Assembly: GCA_947561715.1 (NCBI GenBank)
Contig: OX387205.1
Coordinates: 4,593,001-4,657,000, forward strand
Length of the DNA stretch: 64,000 nucleotides
Direction: 5' to 3'
Source: Ascidia mentula
Lineage: Eukaryota > Chordata > Ascidiacea > Phlebobranchia > Ascidiidae
Each line of letters opens with the position of its first letter. Positions within the stretch are counted from its first letter, which is position 1. The notes under the pieces are model-generated. The model saw nothing but the letters and a program-made list of their open reading frames with translations. It ran no database searches and had not been told where the DNA came from. Both the position numbers and the translations under genes were made by a program. This document shows positions 1 through 11,900 of this stretch, piece after piece.

Positions 1-1932
1 TTCGGCGTTCTGGAGAGACTCCGTATGAACAGTATCGCTTTAGTGGCGGACGTGGAAGCAATGTTCCACCAGGTCCGCGTTCAAAAACAGGACATTGATG
101 CCTTGAGATTTTTGTGGTGGCCGGGGGGAGACTTATCTAAAACTCCTACGGTTCATCGAATGCTGGTGCACATTTTTGGCGCCACGTCGTCGCCTAGCTG
201 TGCCACATTTTGCTTGCGGGAGACGGCCGAAAAATTCGGTGGCAGATTTGACAGAGACGTTGGGGACATCGTTCGCAACGATTTTTATATTGACGACTGT
301 TTGACTTCAACCGATACAGTCGAACACGCTGTTGGAATTGTGGCGCAGCTATGTGACTTGCTAAAAATGGGAGGATTCCGCCTCACTAAGTGGATGTTTA
401 ACAGTCAAAACGTCTTGGATCAAATTCCCGAGACAGAAAGGGCTAAATCGGTAACTGATGTAAATTTGGACGCCTCCGTGAAAGAGCGTGTGCTTGGCGT
501 CTACTGGCGTGTAAAGAATGATGAATTTGGGTTCAGCATAGCTGATACAATGCAAGGCAAGAAATTCACACGTCGCAATATTTTATCTGCTGTTAATACG
601 CTGTATGACCCGTTGGGTTTTGCGGCACCCGTTACTTTGATTGCTAAGGTGTTGCAGCAGGAAATAATTCGACAGAAATTGGGACGGGATGATGAGCTGC
701 CAGAAGATGATGTTGAGGAATGGAGACGCTGGCTTTCCCAGCTGCCGGAGCTCGAAAAGCTAACACTTCCCCGCTGTTTCAAGCCGGCGACATTCGGTTC
801 AGTGGCGAAGTCCGAGATGCATCACTTTTCGGATGCGTCTACTAAAGGATACGGAACCGTATCATACCTCCGGTTGGTAAACGTTAATGGTAAAGTATAT
901 TGCTCGTTTTTATTTGGCAAGGCAAAGGTTACACCACCTAAAACCGAGAGCATTCCCAGGCTTGAACTGGCCGCTGCTGTTCTAGCGGTGAAGGCCGACA
1001 AGTGGCTTCGACGCCAATTGAAGTTGGATAACTGTACGTCCGTTTTTTGGACGGACTCGTGCGCCGTCCGGCAGGGCATATACAACCAAAGTAAACGTTT
1101 TGGTACATTTGTTGCAAACAGGTTGGCTAAAATTCATCGACAGACAAACCCTTAACAATGGAGACACGTTGGATCACAGCAGAATCCCGCGGATGATGCT
1201 TCGCGTGGTTTGTCGGTACGTAAGCTTATCAGCTCTCGATGGCTGACAGGTCCGAAGTTTCTCTGGCAGAAAGAAGATCAATGGCCCACCCCACCAGAAA
1301 TGAAAACACAGCTGCCCCTGGAGTTCCAGCCAGCTGAGAGGAAAAGAATTGTCGTCAACGTTTGCACACAGTCAGAGTCAACCGATCGACTGATGAATCA
1401 CTATTCATCTCTTCATAAATTAAAGACATCGGTCGCGTGGCTGTTACGATTCAAGTCATTCCTGCTTTCAAAGGTTTCAGCGAACACTGGCAAATTGACA
1501 GTGGATAAGTTAAAGAAAGCGGAATTGGAAATAATCAAGTACGTACAACGTCAGTGCTTCGCTCCTGTGATTGATATTTTGTCACATGTCGGAAGGTCTG
1601 AAAGGGAATTGCAGAAGAAACTGAAAAAGTCGAAATATGCCAGTTCGTTGGCAAAGCTTAACCCCCAGCTATTTGATGAAGTTCTGCGGATTGGGGGGAG
1701 GTTGGAGAAGGCGCCGATTGCCTTCGAGGCGAAACACCCGATCATACTGCCGTATGATCACCACTTGACAGCACTTATTATCTTGCGCCACCATCACAAG
1801 GTTGGCCACTGCGGGACTGACCACACATGGACTTCGCTGCGTCAGCGTTTTTGGATCATAAAGGGTGGCGCCGCAGTGAGGAAGGAACTCAGCAAATGTA
1901 TGATGTGTCGCAAAAGGAATGTTCGACGTTGA
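1..1932 (+). pseudogene. BEL/Pao pol fragment: reverse transcriptase, RNase H, integrase zinc finger
   Basis: The frame is open from base 1 to a TAA at 1153-1155 and then stays open in the same frame to 1932, so one nonsense change breaks it. Visible parts are the end of the reverse-transcriptase palm with the catalytic YIDD box (about 289-300), the Pao-specific region, RNase H-like acidic positions (SDAS near 830, an E in IPRLEL near 960, TDS near 1053) and an HH-CC integrase zinc-binding motif (about 1790-1915). The window start cuts off protease and the front of the polymerase. This is a relic copy with no host role shown. Confidence 0.85.
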
Positions 1933-2524
1933 TTGTCCTGCTGCTTCACATATGGGAGGTTCGTGGGAGAGAATGATCAGATCGATTCGTCGCATTTTAA
2001 ACACGATGCTTACAAGGAACCCAACAATTGGCGGGGACATGCTGCAAACCTTGATGATCGAAGTGGAAGGCATTTTAAATTCGAGGCCGCTAACGCCGAT
2101 CAGTTTCACCTGTACAGAAGATGAGCCACTTACGCCCAATCATCTGTTGTTGGGTCGTGCTTGCGACAGCATTCCAGTCGGGCTTATCAATCCCAAAGAT
2201 TGCTACAGTCGAAGGCGGTGGAAACACATTCAATACCTCGCCGACAAATTTTGGAGAAGATGGTCACGAGAATATTTGCCCACAATTGCCTTGCGTCAGA
2301 AGTGGCCCGACCGACAACGCAATTTTCAACCCGGAGATGTGGTGATGATCGTAGATGAGGCACAACCCCGACGTCGTTGGGAGATGGGACGGGTTCTGCG
2401 TGCGTTTCCGGACGGTCACGGTGTTGTCCGTCAGGTCGAAGTTAAAACGCAATCCGGCTCCACGTATAAACGGCCGATTGCAAAATTGTGCTTGCTCTGT
2501 GAGGCGAGCACGATAAACGAATAA
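1919..2524 (+). pseudogene. BEL/Pao integrase end plus C-terminal basic domain
   Basis: This reading frame differs from the upstream pol frame. It starts abruptly at the HMGGSWE block that carries the last acidic residue of the integrase catalytic triad, then runs through the rest of the core and a small beta-rich domain (GDVVMIVDE, RRWEMGRV; about 2320-2500) of the kind that ends BEL/Pao polyproteins. The first two catalytic aspartates and their surroundings, normally over 100 residues, are missing, which points to an internal deletion at the junction. It cannot encode a working integrase. Confidence 0.8.
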
Positions 2525-2791
2525 GTGCATCCGACGCATTCAGGCCACGCAGTCGTCGAACTGACCCTGAATTGCGGTGCACAGGATCCAACACTGATGA
2601 AGATAGATCATGGACGCTATGTCGATCTTGTTTGCCGCTTTATAAATGCGGAATATTGCAAATGCCAGGCTGGAGATAGCTCGCCGGCGGCACGCATGTT
2701 GCTTTCTTTACTTCGTTGTTTCGTGATTTCAATGTTTTCTTTGTTTATTTGTAAATGTGTTTGCAGTGAACCACACATTTAAAGGGGAGAA

Positions 2792-3750
2792 TGTAACATC
2801 GAAAATCACTCATGCACAACCCCTGCGTCACACAGTAAACATATACCGTATTTTACGGACCATAAAGCGCACCCGATTATAAGGCGCACTGTCAATAAAT
2901 TGCTTTGATTAGTTTTTTGTTCATACATAAGGCGCACCGGGCTATAGAACGCAACGTATTTTAAGGAGTATGGGTTACCGTATAAAGCTCATTAAACAAA
3001 AACTTGTTACGTAATAAATGTAAGCAAGTCACAATAGTATGAATATCACAGTTGCTTTTACCGTAGTTTATTGTGTAAGACGGTGGTTTATTTATAATAG
3101 TATCGGTACTGGTTTTGAGTGTAGGCAATAAAGCACTACTTGATCCATACATTGGGCGCACCGGCTTATAAGGCGCACGATCAATTTATGAGGAAAAAAA
3201 AGGATTTAAGTTGCGCCTTATGGTCTGTAAAATACGGTAATACAATTTCCACACAATATCAATTTGGCCTTGTATGTGACATCATAATGCAAGAGAACTT
3301 TTTTCCTTCTGCCATGCTTGGTAAAACTGAGTTGTTAGGTACCACGTGTAGCGTGCTGAATTTAATGTCAAGTTTATTTTATTAAAGCTAGAGTTGCCTT
3401 AATTCTATTTGAATAAGTTGCTGTAAGAAATATTAATCGGATTGGTTTGTTGATGTTTCGTGTGATCTGGCTCAAAACTCCGGTAAGGGTATTTTTATTA
3501 ACATTGCTTAACTGGAATTTAGTGTACGTTTTCTTCACAGAAAACCGTGTTCTTTCTCGTGTCCGTGTCTGCGCTCGTGTTCCGTTTCTTGTTCGTGTAC
3601 CTCGTACGTGTTGTCAAATGCCTGTGCCCGTGTGGCAAATACACGCGTTTTCGGAATTGACATTCCTTGGTGTGACGACGGCGCGCTGCCAGACGCGCAA
3701 ATTCTGCCGTTACAATAAAGTTTAATAATTTAACCAGCACTACACCTACA
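2792..3750 (+). repeat. Probable 3' LTR of the BEL/Pao element (right edge uncertain)
   Basis: It begins TGTAAC directly after a purine tract. The matching GTTACA lies at 3709-3714 and an AATAAA at 3714-3719. The body includes a 396-bp MITE, so the native LTR would be about 530-560 bp. There is no second LTR in the window to compare with. Confidence 0.55.
2844..3239. mobile_element. MITE with 27-bp inverted ends, inserted in the LTR
   Basis: The left end TACCGTATTTTACGGACCAT and the reverse complement of the right end agree over 27 bp with two mismatches. ATA flanks both sides, so the target duplication is short (TA or ATA). Further inward, GGCGCACCGG..TATAAGGCGCAC motifs repeat in both orientations. 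No coding capacity. The superfamily is not settled. Confidence 0.8.
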
Positions 3751-4383
3751 TATGATCCTGGTCGAATTTATTTTAAGGTAAATTATACGTTGATATATGT
3801 GCAGATGGTGGAAAGATCCGGGTTTCTATCCAATAATGAAGATAAGGGAACCACTTGATAGCAGGGACAGAGTATCAAACGCCCCCACTGCCTATCACGT
3901 TAGTTCACATTGTCATCTATGCAAGAAACTTAACGACGGGGATCATCTTCAACAAAGAAAAGTCATTGATGATCTTGCAAAACACTTTTACGGTGGGGAA
4001 TCACCTTCCTGCTACCAGTAACAGCGTACATATTAAAGTTAACTTTCACGTTGCCTTTGGATTAGAAAATGCACAGTCAACTTATTTGTTGAAATTTGAC
4101 CGGCCCGATACAATTTTGCTTTTTTCTTCACAAAAGCGAAATAAAATGCACGTGCATTCTTACAATGTTATGTTTCTGTGCAAGTGTTTTTGCATTTGTA
4201 ATGATGGTGTAGTGACTAATGTATGTTTTTCTAATTAGGCTGTATTGCCCATTAAATTGACGACATTATGGTCACTACCTAGGCTGTATTGTGTATTGAC
4301 AGTGCCGGAATGATTAACTATTAGGCAAACAAGGCACAGGGAAAAAACACAGACTACGTGAATAACTTTCAGGATTTATTAAG
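3751..4383. other. Unassigned spacer
   Basis: I recognise no gene here. Short open frames exist on the plus strand (for example 3797-4021), but they show no family motif and no splice context. The GIY-YIG endonuclease expected downstream of a Penelope reverse transcriptase on the minus strand is not visible. Confidence 0.4.
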
Positions 4384-5330
4384 TCATGCCGGCAACAACG
4401 TTTTCTTCGCTTCGAAAGTTTGTTGACTCACAAATTTGTTCTCCGGCTGTTCAACAACCTGAATGTTAAAGTAGCCAAGCAGGCGTTTTAACTTTTTCGA
4501 AAATCCACAAATATACGATAATACAAATATACCCGCTGGTGGCCTCCCATCACTTCTCCGCGTCAAGCTGCGATTAAACCGGGGAAAGTAACGGGGATAA
4601 CCGTTAGCGAGAAGCGCTTCATCGACGCAACCAACCTCTTGTTGTCGTTCAGCGTCATCAGTTATTAGCGATTCGGCACGTGTATATATTGAGCCTACTA
4701 CCATCCTCTTGTGTGCGATCGGGTGCGCCAAACGAAACGAAAGATAACTGTTGGAGTGGGTGGAGAGAGTCCTCTGCTCTTCTCCTAGTGCATAGTGAAC
4801 CTGGTGCTTGGTTTAATAGAGTTGAGATGCGAGAGCAGTGACTGTACGTCATCCCGTCGCACGACTACGAATGTGTCGTCCACATAACGCCTCCGAAAAC
4901 TGAGAGGGTTAACAAACGTTGCCAACGCCCTGTTTTCCTCACATTCCATAACAATGTTCGTGATCACAACGGAAAGTGGGGATCCCATAGCAGTGCCGAG
5001 AATAAGATTATAAAATACCTATACTTCTAAAGCAGTGTTTCTTAAACTTTTTTGGATCACGAACCACCAAAACATTATTTGAAAAGCTATGGACCCCTTT
5101 GCAAGAACACATTGTCGAAAAATTAAAATTCGTGGACAGCGAAACCTTATGGACAGAGGAAAATACGTGGATTTTCGGAATAATTGTATTTCGTTCTATG
5201 GACCCCTCAATGCGTCTTCTCGGACCCCAGGTTAAGAACCCCTGCTCTAAAGGAAAGGTAGGTTGCATCCAGGAAATGAAGGATCGCAGTTGGTTTGTCG
5301 GAAGATTTTGAAGGAATTGCATCACCGCGA
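4384..5330 (-). pseudogene. Penelope-like element reverse-transcriptase remnant
   Basis: Read on the minus strand, the segment carries the GTAMGSPLS-type block, the catalytic YVDD box (about 4885-4900) and, in other frames, the HPxxHKRMVV block and the NGYP/YI-G motifs that follow the palm in Penelope-like elements. Frames change at least once near 4730-4800, and a hAT MITE (5033-5244) interrupts the region just before the GSPLS block. The GIY-YIG endonuclease is missing. This is a decayed, truncated copy. Confidence 0.75.
5033..5244. mobile_element. hAT-type MITE, 212 bp, with 8-bp target duplication
   Basis: The ends are CAGTGTTTCTTAAACTT and, inverted, CAGGGGTTCTTAACCT. The flanking 8-mers TTCTAAAG (5025-5032) and CTCTAAAG (5245-5252) differ at one base, as expected for a hAT insertion. 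It splits the Penelope remnant and is therefore the younger of the two. Confidence 0.88.
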
Positions 5331-5530
5331 ACCCAACATTAAACCTGTCCAGAAAGTCCTGGTGACACAACATGCTGCCTGCAGGTCCTGTCAGAACAAA
5401 ATCGAGATCTGTGCTGGTCGATGAGACCAAATCTGAGATCTGAGACAGAACACCGTGATCTGTGAGATCACATTGTGATCTGTTAGACCAAAAACCATGA
5501 TCTGTGTATTTGTGGAAAGAGAATATTATT
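5331..5530 (-). repeat. Inverted partial copy of the 'GGTCTCACAGATC' repeat family
   Basis: The reverse complement of about 5335-5470 matches the segments at 7836-8190 and 17430-17823 (GGACCTGCAG, CAGCATG, GACTTTCT blocks). The 5430-5520 part is made of GATCTGTGAGATC / GTCTAACAGATC units like those at the left end of the other two copies. Confidence 0.6.
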
Positions 5531-5559
5531 GTTATTATTGTATTCTATGTACAAACGTG

Positions 5560-5975
5560 ATCGGTAAACCTACTTTTTTAAGTGTGGTAGTGACATTCTC
5601 CACATTGAATAATATATTTGATCATGACATTGTGAGATAAAACGCCTTTGTTTACCGGCAAAGGTCCAAAATAAATTTTGCCAGAGGTTACCTGAGAAGA
5701 CCAGATTTTTAAAATATGTTTATTTAACCATAGAATACTAGTTTTCTATGATTTAACCGTGACCGACGTAAATGCAAAAAACTGACACAAAAATGTCGTG
5801 TGTTTTCTCATATTCTAATTGTTCTTCTTTAATTTAATAACGATTTAATTACTGTAAATAATGCCTATCAACAACAAAATAAAAATTTGTTTTGAATTTT
5901 GCTGAGTCAGCATTTCTACGTCATTGTTGAACTTGCTTTTCTGGAAGAGGTCTAAAATCGTCATAAAAAGGGGAA
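5560..5975 (+). promoter_or_regulatory. Conserved upstream region of the sulfotransferase-like genes (copy 1)
   Basis: Sequence directly 5' of each intact array copy is strongly conserved: a stretch around TTTAATAACGATTTAATTAC, AATAATGCC, AACAACAAAATAAAAAT, TGCTGAGTCA, and a purine-rich GAGGAA before the ATG. It recurs before copies 2, 3, 5 and 6 and so probably holds the promoter and 5' leader. No individual factor site is assigned. Confidence 0.5.
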
Positions 5976-7213
5976 ATGAAGGTTATAATGGCAGGTATGC
6001 CAAAGACTGGGACCAAGTCCATGGTAGAAGCTCTGAGCATACTTGGGTACAATGTCCATGATACAATGCAACATTACAGACAACATAGGTGATTACAAAA
6101 GAAGCAGTAATTTTTGGCAATACATGGTACATTATTAATCATTGCAACATTTTAGGGTCTCAACAGCAGACCATTTTTTGTATGAATTAGAGACCATATT
6201 AATCTATCTATTTGTTTGCTACAATAGAAGTACATTTTAACTGTCTCCATATCTAAGTTTTTCAACTTTTGAAAGGCAAGTTTGGTATGATTTTCTTGGT
6301 GGAAAAGCAAGTATTGAAGATATACGACAATCTTATGATGGAGTTGATGCTGTGACTGACATTCCAGTATATCATTTCTGGGAGCAATTGCTTGAAGCTT
6401 TTCCTGACAGTAAAGTACTTGCATGTTCTCAACTCTTTGGGTTTTTTATGTCTGGAGTTGCCCAATTAATGCAGAATTAAAAACAAAACATATTTTTAAG
6501 GTTGCAAGTTTTGTGAGTAACATAAAAACCTTTCAAGCCTTGCGCACTAGCAATACTTTAACAAAGAGTATTTAGATAATCCTTACAACTCGAAATGAAG
6601 ATGGATGGGTAAAAAGTGTGCAAGGGCAACTAAAAGCATGGCAGGACAACACATTTGTATGCTTTCTCATGGTTTTGTCACCAACTGGATGGAGTTTCTT
6701 CAGATTTTTGTCTGATTTCTGTGAGTACAAATTTTTCAAATATCCTGCAGAAGTTTAAAGAGATACAAAACACATGATTCCATTGTTTATAGTCATTGTA
6801 ATTTTTGGATATGGTCCAACAACACCATTTTCCTCATGGCGAATGAGCAACAATAACATTTTGGTGAAATTTCGTGAGCACAATTCATATGTGTTAACGG
6901 TAAGATGTTCAAAGTAGTTTAAAAAAATCAAATGTGTAAATTCCTATTGGTATTAATACACATGCTCATAATTTAGAAGACATCAAAAGAGCAAATGCTC
7001 GCATATGATGTGAAAGATGGTTGGGAACCATTATGCAAATTTCTTGGCAAAGATATTCCAAATCAACCATTTCCCAGAATGAATGTCGGTGGATCTATTG
7101 TTAAGGAGCGAACGAAAGCAGATCCAACATTTCAACGCATGAAATATGAATCACTTATTTCTATCTCTATTATAATCCTTGCACTTTCAGTGTTGTTATA
7201 TTACTTCTTATAA
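5976..7213 (+). CDS. Sulfotransferase-like protein with C-terminal membrane anchor, array copy 1
   Basis: Five exons: 5976-6088, 6276-6414, 6576-6720, 6793-6899, 6977-7213. The phases agree and give 246 aa. Exon 1 encodes MKVIMAG.PKTGTKS, a 5'-phosphosulfate-binding loop like that of PAPS-dependent sulfotransferases (the Sulfotransfer_4-like group). Exon 2 has VDAVTDIP and FWEQLLEAFPDSK. Exon 3 gives IILTTRNEDGWVKS, where the R and S fit the 3'-phosphate-binding motif. The last exon ends in about 20 hydrophobic residues (IIILALSVLLYYFL), so the protein is probably held in a membrane by its tail with the catalytic part cytosolic. That topology is unusual, since Golgi sulfotransferases normally have an N-terminal anchor. 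Substrate unknown. Family call firm, activity inferred. Confidence 0.82.
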
Positions 7214-7600
7214 TTTTGTTCTAAATTTTACTAAATTTTTTTTAAGTGTAAAGTTTTTTGCAATTGACTAATTGTTGGCATTTTTGTGGAATTTGTTATC
7301 TTACTTTCAGTAAAAATTCAAATCACATGTTGTATGATCAAGGTGCAAGTTTACATTAATGTAAATGCTTCATCATAAACCCTATGCATTCTTGTGTATT
7401 TATTTTCCTTGTGCTTGTGATTTTTGTAAATTAAAATATTTTTTGTTGTGCTTATATATTGTAGATCTACAACTTGGAGTCGTCAAAAAAATAGTACAAT
7501 ACAAATGTAATGAAGATACAAAACTTATTCAACCTGGTTGTACAGAATCACCAGCTCCACTGATGAGACCTCTTAAGTCGAAATAATGTGCACTACTGTT
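7214..7600 (+). repeat. 3' flank of type A (shared by copies 1 and 3)
   Basis: From the stop codon to about 7600 this matches 15656-15890 and 16215-16320 downstream of copy 3. It ends with CACTGATGAGACCTCTTAAG and TCGAAA, a hammerhead-ribozyme-like core (7560-7583). A short frame through 7464-7586 might be an alternative last exon, but both flanks have drifted and copy 3 has a stop in it, so it is more likely untranslated. Confidence 0.55.
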
Positions 7601-7835
7601 TGCAGCTCTCAACATACAACAATAATTTGTAGGCCTGCATTTTTTTAGATGCTTTAGTCCGTTTACAAACGTTTAACACCACGTCATATCATTAACAATC
7701 TGTATTTGATAAAAAATGCGCACGTGAACTTGAGAAAACCAAACAGACGAAAGTCGCGTAATCCTAGTAATCATCTTTTTGTTACTGTCTCGTCTTTGAT
7801 ATCCCTTTATATTGCGACTTTTTCCACTAATTAAC

Positions 7836-8190
7836 AGATATCAATTTGGTCTCACACAGATCATAACTTGTGGTCTCCCAGATCAGCCCAAATCTCGGTA
7901 TTGGCCCATATCGAACTTGGGTCCAAGAACACCATCAGTGACGGGACCTGCAGCCACATGCCTGTCATACCAATACTTTCTTGACAGCCTTGATCATGGG
8001 TCGCTGTGTTACAAATCTGTCAAAAACTATTCCAGACCCTACATTCTGGTGACCCCGACGTGATCTCGAACACAACGCCTACTCATGCTGGCATCCGGTC
8101 AAATCGCCGTTGCCTATCCGCTAATGTTGTAGTCAAATAAATTCAAGTGCAACGCAAAACTGCTGGAAAGCTTGTTTTGTGTGTATTATT
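7836..8190 (+). repeat. 'GGTCTCACAGATC' repeat, copy 1
   Basis: Near-identical to 17430-17823. It starts with TTGGTCTCACACAGATC units, runs through GGACCTGCAG and CATTCTGGTGACCCCGACGT, and ends ..GCTGGAAAGCTTG. The block GGTGACCCCGACGTG resembles primer-binding sites of some Gypsy-type elements, so this may be a solo LTR remnant. It sits in the spacer between type-A and type-B genes in both blocks. Confidence 0.6.
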
Positions 8191-8908
8191 TAGTGATGTT
8201 CCCAGTTCCAAATTATCCGGATAGTTATCAATCACATCCGGCGGGATAATTTGGATCCGGCAGTTTGTTAACACCGATTCGTGTATTTTATCGGTATGGC
8301 AAAAATGCTTGATTGCCAAACAAAATGCTATGTTAAGGTTAGCTTATCATGAGTGGAACAAATAAACGTGGGCATTCATTAATATGGTATAACACGTCAC
8401 GTAAAACCTTAATAACAAACAACAGAAAAATGTGTCTTCGTTTTTAAGACAATCAATTGACGAATTATTATTTTTATGTAAGAAAAATATGCTAATGGGT
8501 ATATCCTATAGGCCTTTACAACAATGGAACAATAAAGAATTGGTAGAGGTACTTTGACAAAGGTACTTTTTTTATGCTACGACCTTTTGTGGTGCTAAAT
8601 GTATTTGATCACGTGATGATTTCGAGTTTCAGAAAATGTCAATTCAACCGTGACTGTCGCAAATGATAAAATATTGTGCATTTCCTAATATTCTGGTTAT
8701 TCTCCTTCATACAAATTTCAAAATAAAGATTTTAACATTGTAAATAATGCCACAAACACAAAATGAACAACAAAATAAAAAAATATCTTGTGTACTCTAC
8801 CGTGATGTTTGCGGTTTGCTGAATCAACATTTCTTCGTCATTGTTCAACTGGTCCATTCTGTGTCTTGCTTTACTAAAAAAGTTCCAAAATCGTCATAAA
8901 AAGAGAAA
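8191..8908 (+). other. Spacer and upstream region of copy 2
   Basis: I recognise nothing in 8191-8600. From about 8610 it resembles the conserved upstream region of the other array genes (TGTAAATAATGCC, AACAACAAAATAAAAA, TTTGCTGAATCAACATTTCTTCGTC) but is more diverged. Confidence 0.4.
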
Positions 8909-11900
8909 ATGAAGGTTATAACAGCAGGTGTATGCAAAACAGGGACCAAGTCTATGGCAGCAGCTTTGAATATACTTGGGTACAATGTCCATGATACAAT
9001 GCAGCACTACAGATACCACAGGTTATTAGCAAAGCAATGACATGTGTTTGAAGCTTCTATTTCGTGCAATATTTGTACTTTGCACTGGAATTATTCATCA
9101 TATTGTGGGTTTTACTTAATGATTATGAAGACCAAGGCTTTGCAACAAACATTAGTGTAATAAGGTCGTATTGCCACGTCGTCAACATAAAGGCATCCGC
9201 TGAGTTGTACAATGTGTTCAATGCATGTGTATGTTAAGCAAATCATGTTTTTTCATGCGAACTGTCAAGTGCAAGTCCATATTTCAGCGTAAGATTGTTG
9301 CAGTTTGTAGGTGTGTGTCTTTTCCATTGTCTCAGTTTTTCAGTGACATAATGACGCAATAAATCCCTTAAACCTACAAAATAAGAAGCATTACGTGGTC
9401 ATCAAATATGTTTTTATCTTTTTAATAGTTGACTTATAAGCAAAAGAGTATAATTACACAAAGTTTTTTTTGGAACTGTGCATGGGTACTGCAGAGGGCT
9501 TGTGCGCAACCAACCGTAACTTTGTATGATATTGAATTTTGTGTACAGGTGGTTTGAAACGCGTAGATTATCTTGCCAATTTACCATACTTTGAAAGGTA
9601 CAATAGACATTCAACAAAAAATGTTTTTGCATTAGAACCAAATTACAGTTGTCAGCAATCAGTTCAAACCTCAACAATAGTACTAAACAAACTTTCTCGC
9701 CACTATACTTGACCATCTTTACGCAATTGAGCATAATGGCGACATGCAACTTCTTTATTTCAAACAACTCTGATCAGCGTTGCGAAAATAGGTGCCAAAC
9801 TTCACCAATATCACGTACGAGAACGGAACTTTAATGCTCTACAAAATGCAATGAAAAGATTTGAAAATAAGATGGCGATTCATCAAATTTCACAACGTTG
9901 TGCGTTATTTGAATTAGGGAAAATTTTCGCATCGAAATTATGCTGAATCGCGCAAAGTGTATGTAAAATAGGGGCGATTCGGATGTTGACCGCCATCTTA
10001 TTTTCAAATCTTTTCATTGCATTTTGTTAAAGCATTAAATTTCCGTTCTCGTGATATTGGTCAAGTTTGGCACTTTTTATGCTGCCTTTCACAGCACGGT
10101 GACAACTTATGAATAATACTATTTGTGAATTGGCTGGAATTATTTAGAAGTATTGCTTTCCTCGTGTTATTATTTTTTATATTTCAAGTATGGTGGCGAG
10201 AAAGTTTGACTAATATTATTGTTGAGGTTTGTAATGCTTGCTGACAACCGTAATTTAATTCTAATGCAAAACAAATTAATGAATCTTCATGATTATTCTG
10301 CTAGAATGAGGATGGTAGTTTGTCGGTCCATTTTGGCACAGTGTTGCCATTTGGCCGTTTTCATGACCAGATGTCAGAAATTTGGCCATTTATGGAAATT
10401 GGCTTGGCCGCGTGAAATACGTTTGGCCGTAAAGTAAACATTTGGTCCCAATTCTCTGCTATAATGTGTATATTTAGTCCCAATGTAAGTGCGTGCGAAA
10501 CGATTTGTACAGAACATTTGACTGCATATTGATGGTTATTTGCATTGTGTTCCGTACGACGCATGAAAACACACAACATCCAATCCGTGAAGCTACCACG
10601 CAATCTGTGTACAGCCACCTTTACACCAAAAATGGGAATTTAAAACTTTTTCGGTTATCCACTACAACATTTTTATATGTTTTATAGGCAAGTTTGGTAT
10701 GATTTTCTCAAAGGAAAAGCAAATATTGAAGATATACGAAAATCTTATGAGGGAGTGGATGCTGTGACATCATTGCCAATATATCAATTTTGGGAACAAT
10801 TACTTGAAGCTTTTCCAGACAGCAAAGTACTTTCATTTTCTTTATTAAGTTCTAGGTTTATAGCTTATTCCAGGGTTTCCCAAACTTTCTGGCCGCAGAC
10901 CCCATTTTGTGAACCCGTTTGTAGATTCCCCAACCAAAATTTATTAATTATTTTCTGTTGTATTTCTATGTTTGATCCACATATAAGTCTGTGTAAAACA
11001 GAAATCTGTGCGAATTTTAATATATAGACGTGAACAGGGCCACCACCTGTTATTTTGGTTATAGATTTGAGTTAAAATACTACGCGAAATCGTAGCGTTA
11101 ATATTAGCACAGATTTCTATGTTACATAGGCTTATACGTGGATCAAGTTTGGAAAAAACTTTGTGGCCCGGTGTAAAAGTATCTTCCGAGAAAATGCTGC
11201 TCAGTAACCGTGCGCGTGCAGACCGCGTGGTGATGTTTGTTTGGTCTTGTGTGGCTAGTTGTTGTCGTGTGTTTTTAATTGAATTTTATTGGATTAAGAT
11301 TCTATTGAAATAAGGTTTATTGGGATAATATTAAGGCAACTGTTGGATGTGTTGTGTTCTCACAACGCGTAGCCAAATACTGGTCATTCTAAATTGAATG
11401 CAAGTGTGTGTTGTGTTCTACGACATTTTGTGTAGAGGACTAATTAAGTTGCTGTGTATTGTGTAGCGCCGTCGATCCACTGGAAACAGTACGTTACACT
11501 GTATTTTTCTCAGGCGCCCAATCGTAATCAGCGTGGAAAATACTACAAAACAATATCAACAGTAACGAATCATGTTTATTAACTTAACTGACAACATTAA
11601 AAGAAAGGATGGGTTTGGTTTGTGCTGCATAAATTGATCGAATCTCGGTACTATTTGCGACGGGCAAACTGAAGTCCGGGTCCACGCACATGCTGGACTT
11701 GTATTTTGTCTCCATGTATGTAAGAACAGAAACTGCCTTTTCGCACATGTAGTTGGTGGCCAAAGGCAATAAAATTTTCGTTCCCGTGTGTGCGAGCGAT
11801 GGATACTGGCTCTTGCGTTTTCAGAAATTTATCCATAATCTATACTTTAAGTTTAAGGTCGACACTCAATTTAGTTTGGTGTAATCACAATCATCACCAG

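Larger units (their letters stand above)
1..3750 (+). mobile_element. BEL/Pao-type LTR retrotransposon, 5' part outside the window
   Basis: The window opens inside the pol region. Reverse transcriptase, RNase H, integrase and a C-terminal basic domain follow in the order typical of BEL/Pao elements, then a purine-rich tract (2781-2790) and a sequence beginning TGTAAC at 2792 that looks like the start of the 3' LTR. The element is dead: it has an in-frame stop at 1153-1155, a deletion with a frame change near 1919-1932 that removes most of the integrase core, and a MITE in the LTR-like part. The 5' LTR and gag are not visible. The right end is uncertain: GTTACA at 3709-3714 mirrors the LTR start, but an AATAAA follows directly, so the LTR may reach about 3750. 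Confidence 0.85.

Noticed and set aside
3797..4238. Two overlapping plus-strand open frames
   Set aside because: No domain, signal peptide or splice context, in an AT-rich spacer between two decayed retroelements.
7838..8063. Protein-coding gene with a YILVTPT ending
   Set aside because: The same stretch recurs at 17430-17823 with different reading-frame detail and an inverted partial copy at 5331-5530, so it is a repeat. Coding by chance is more likely.
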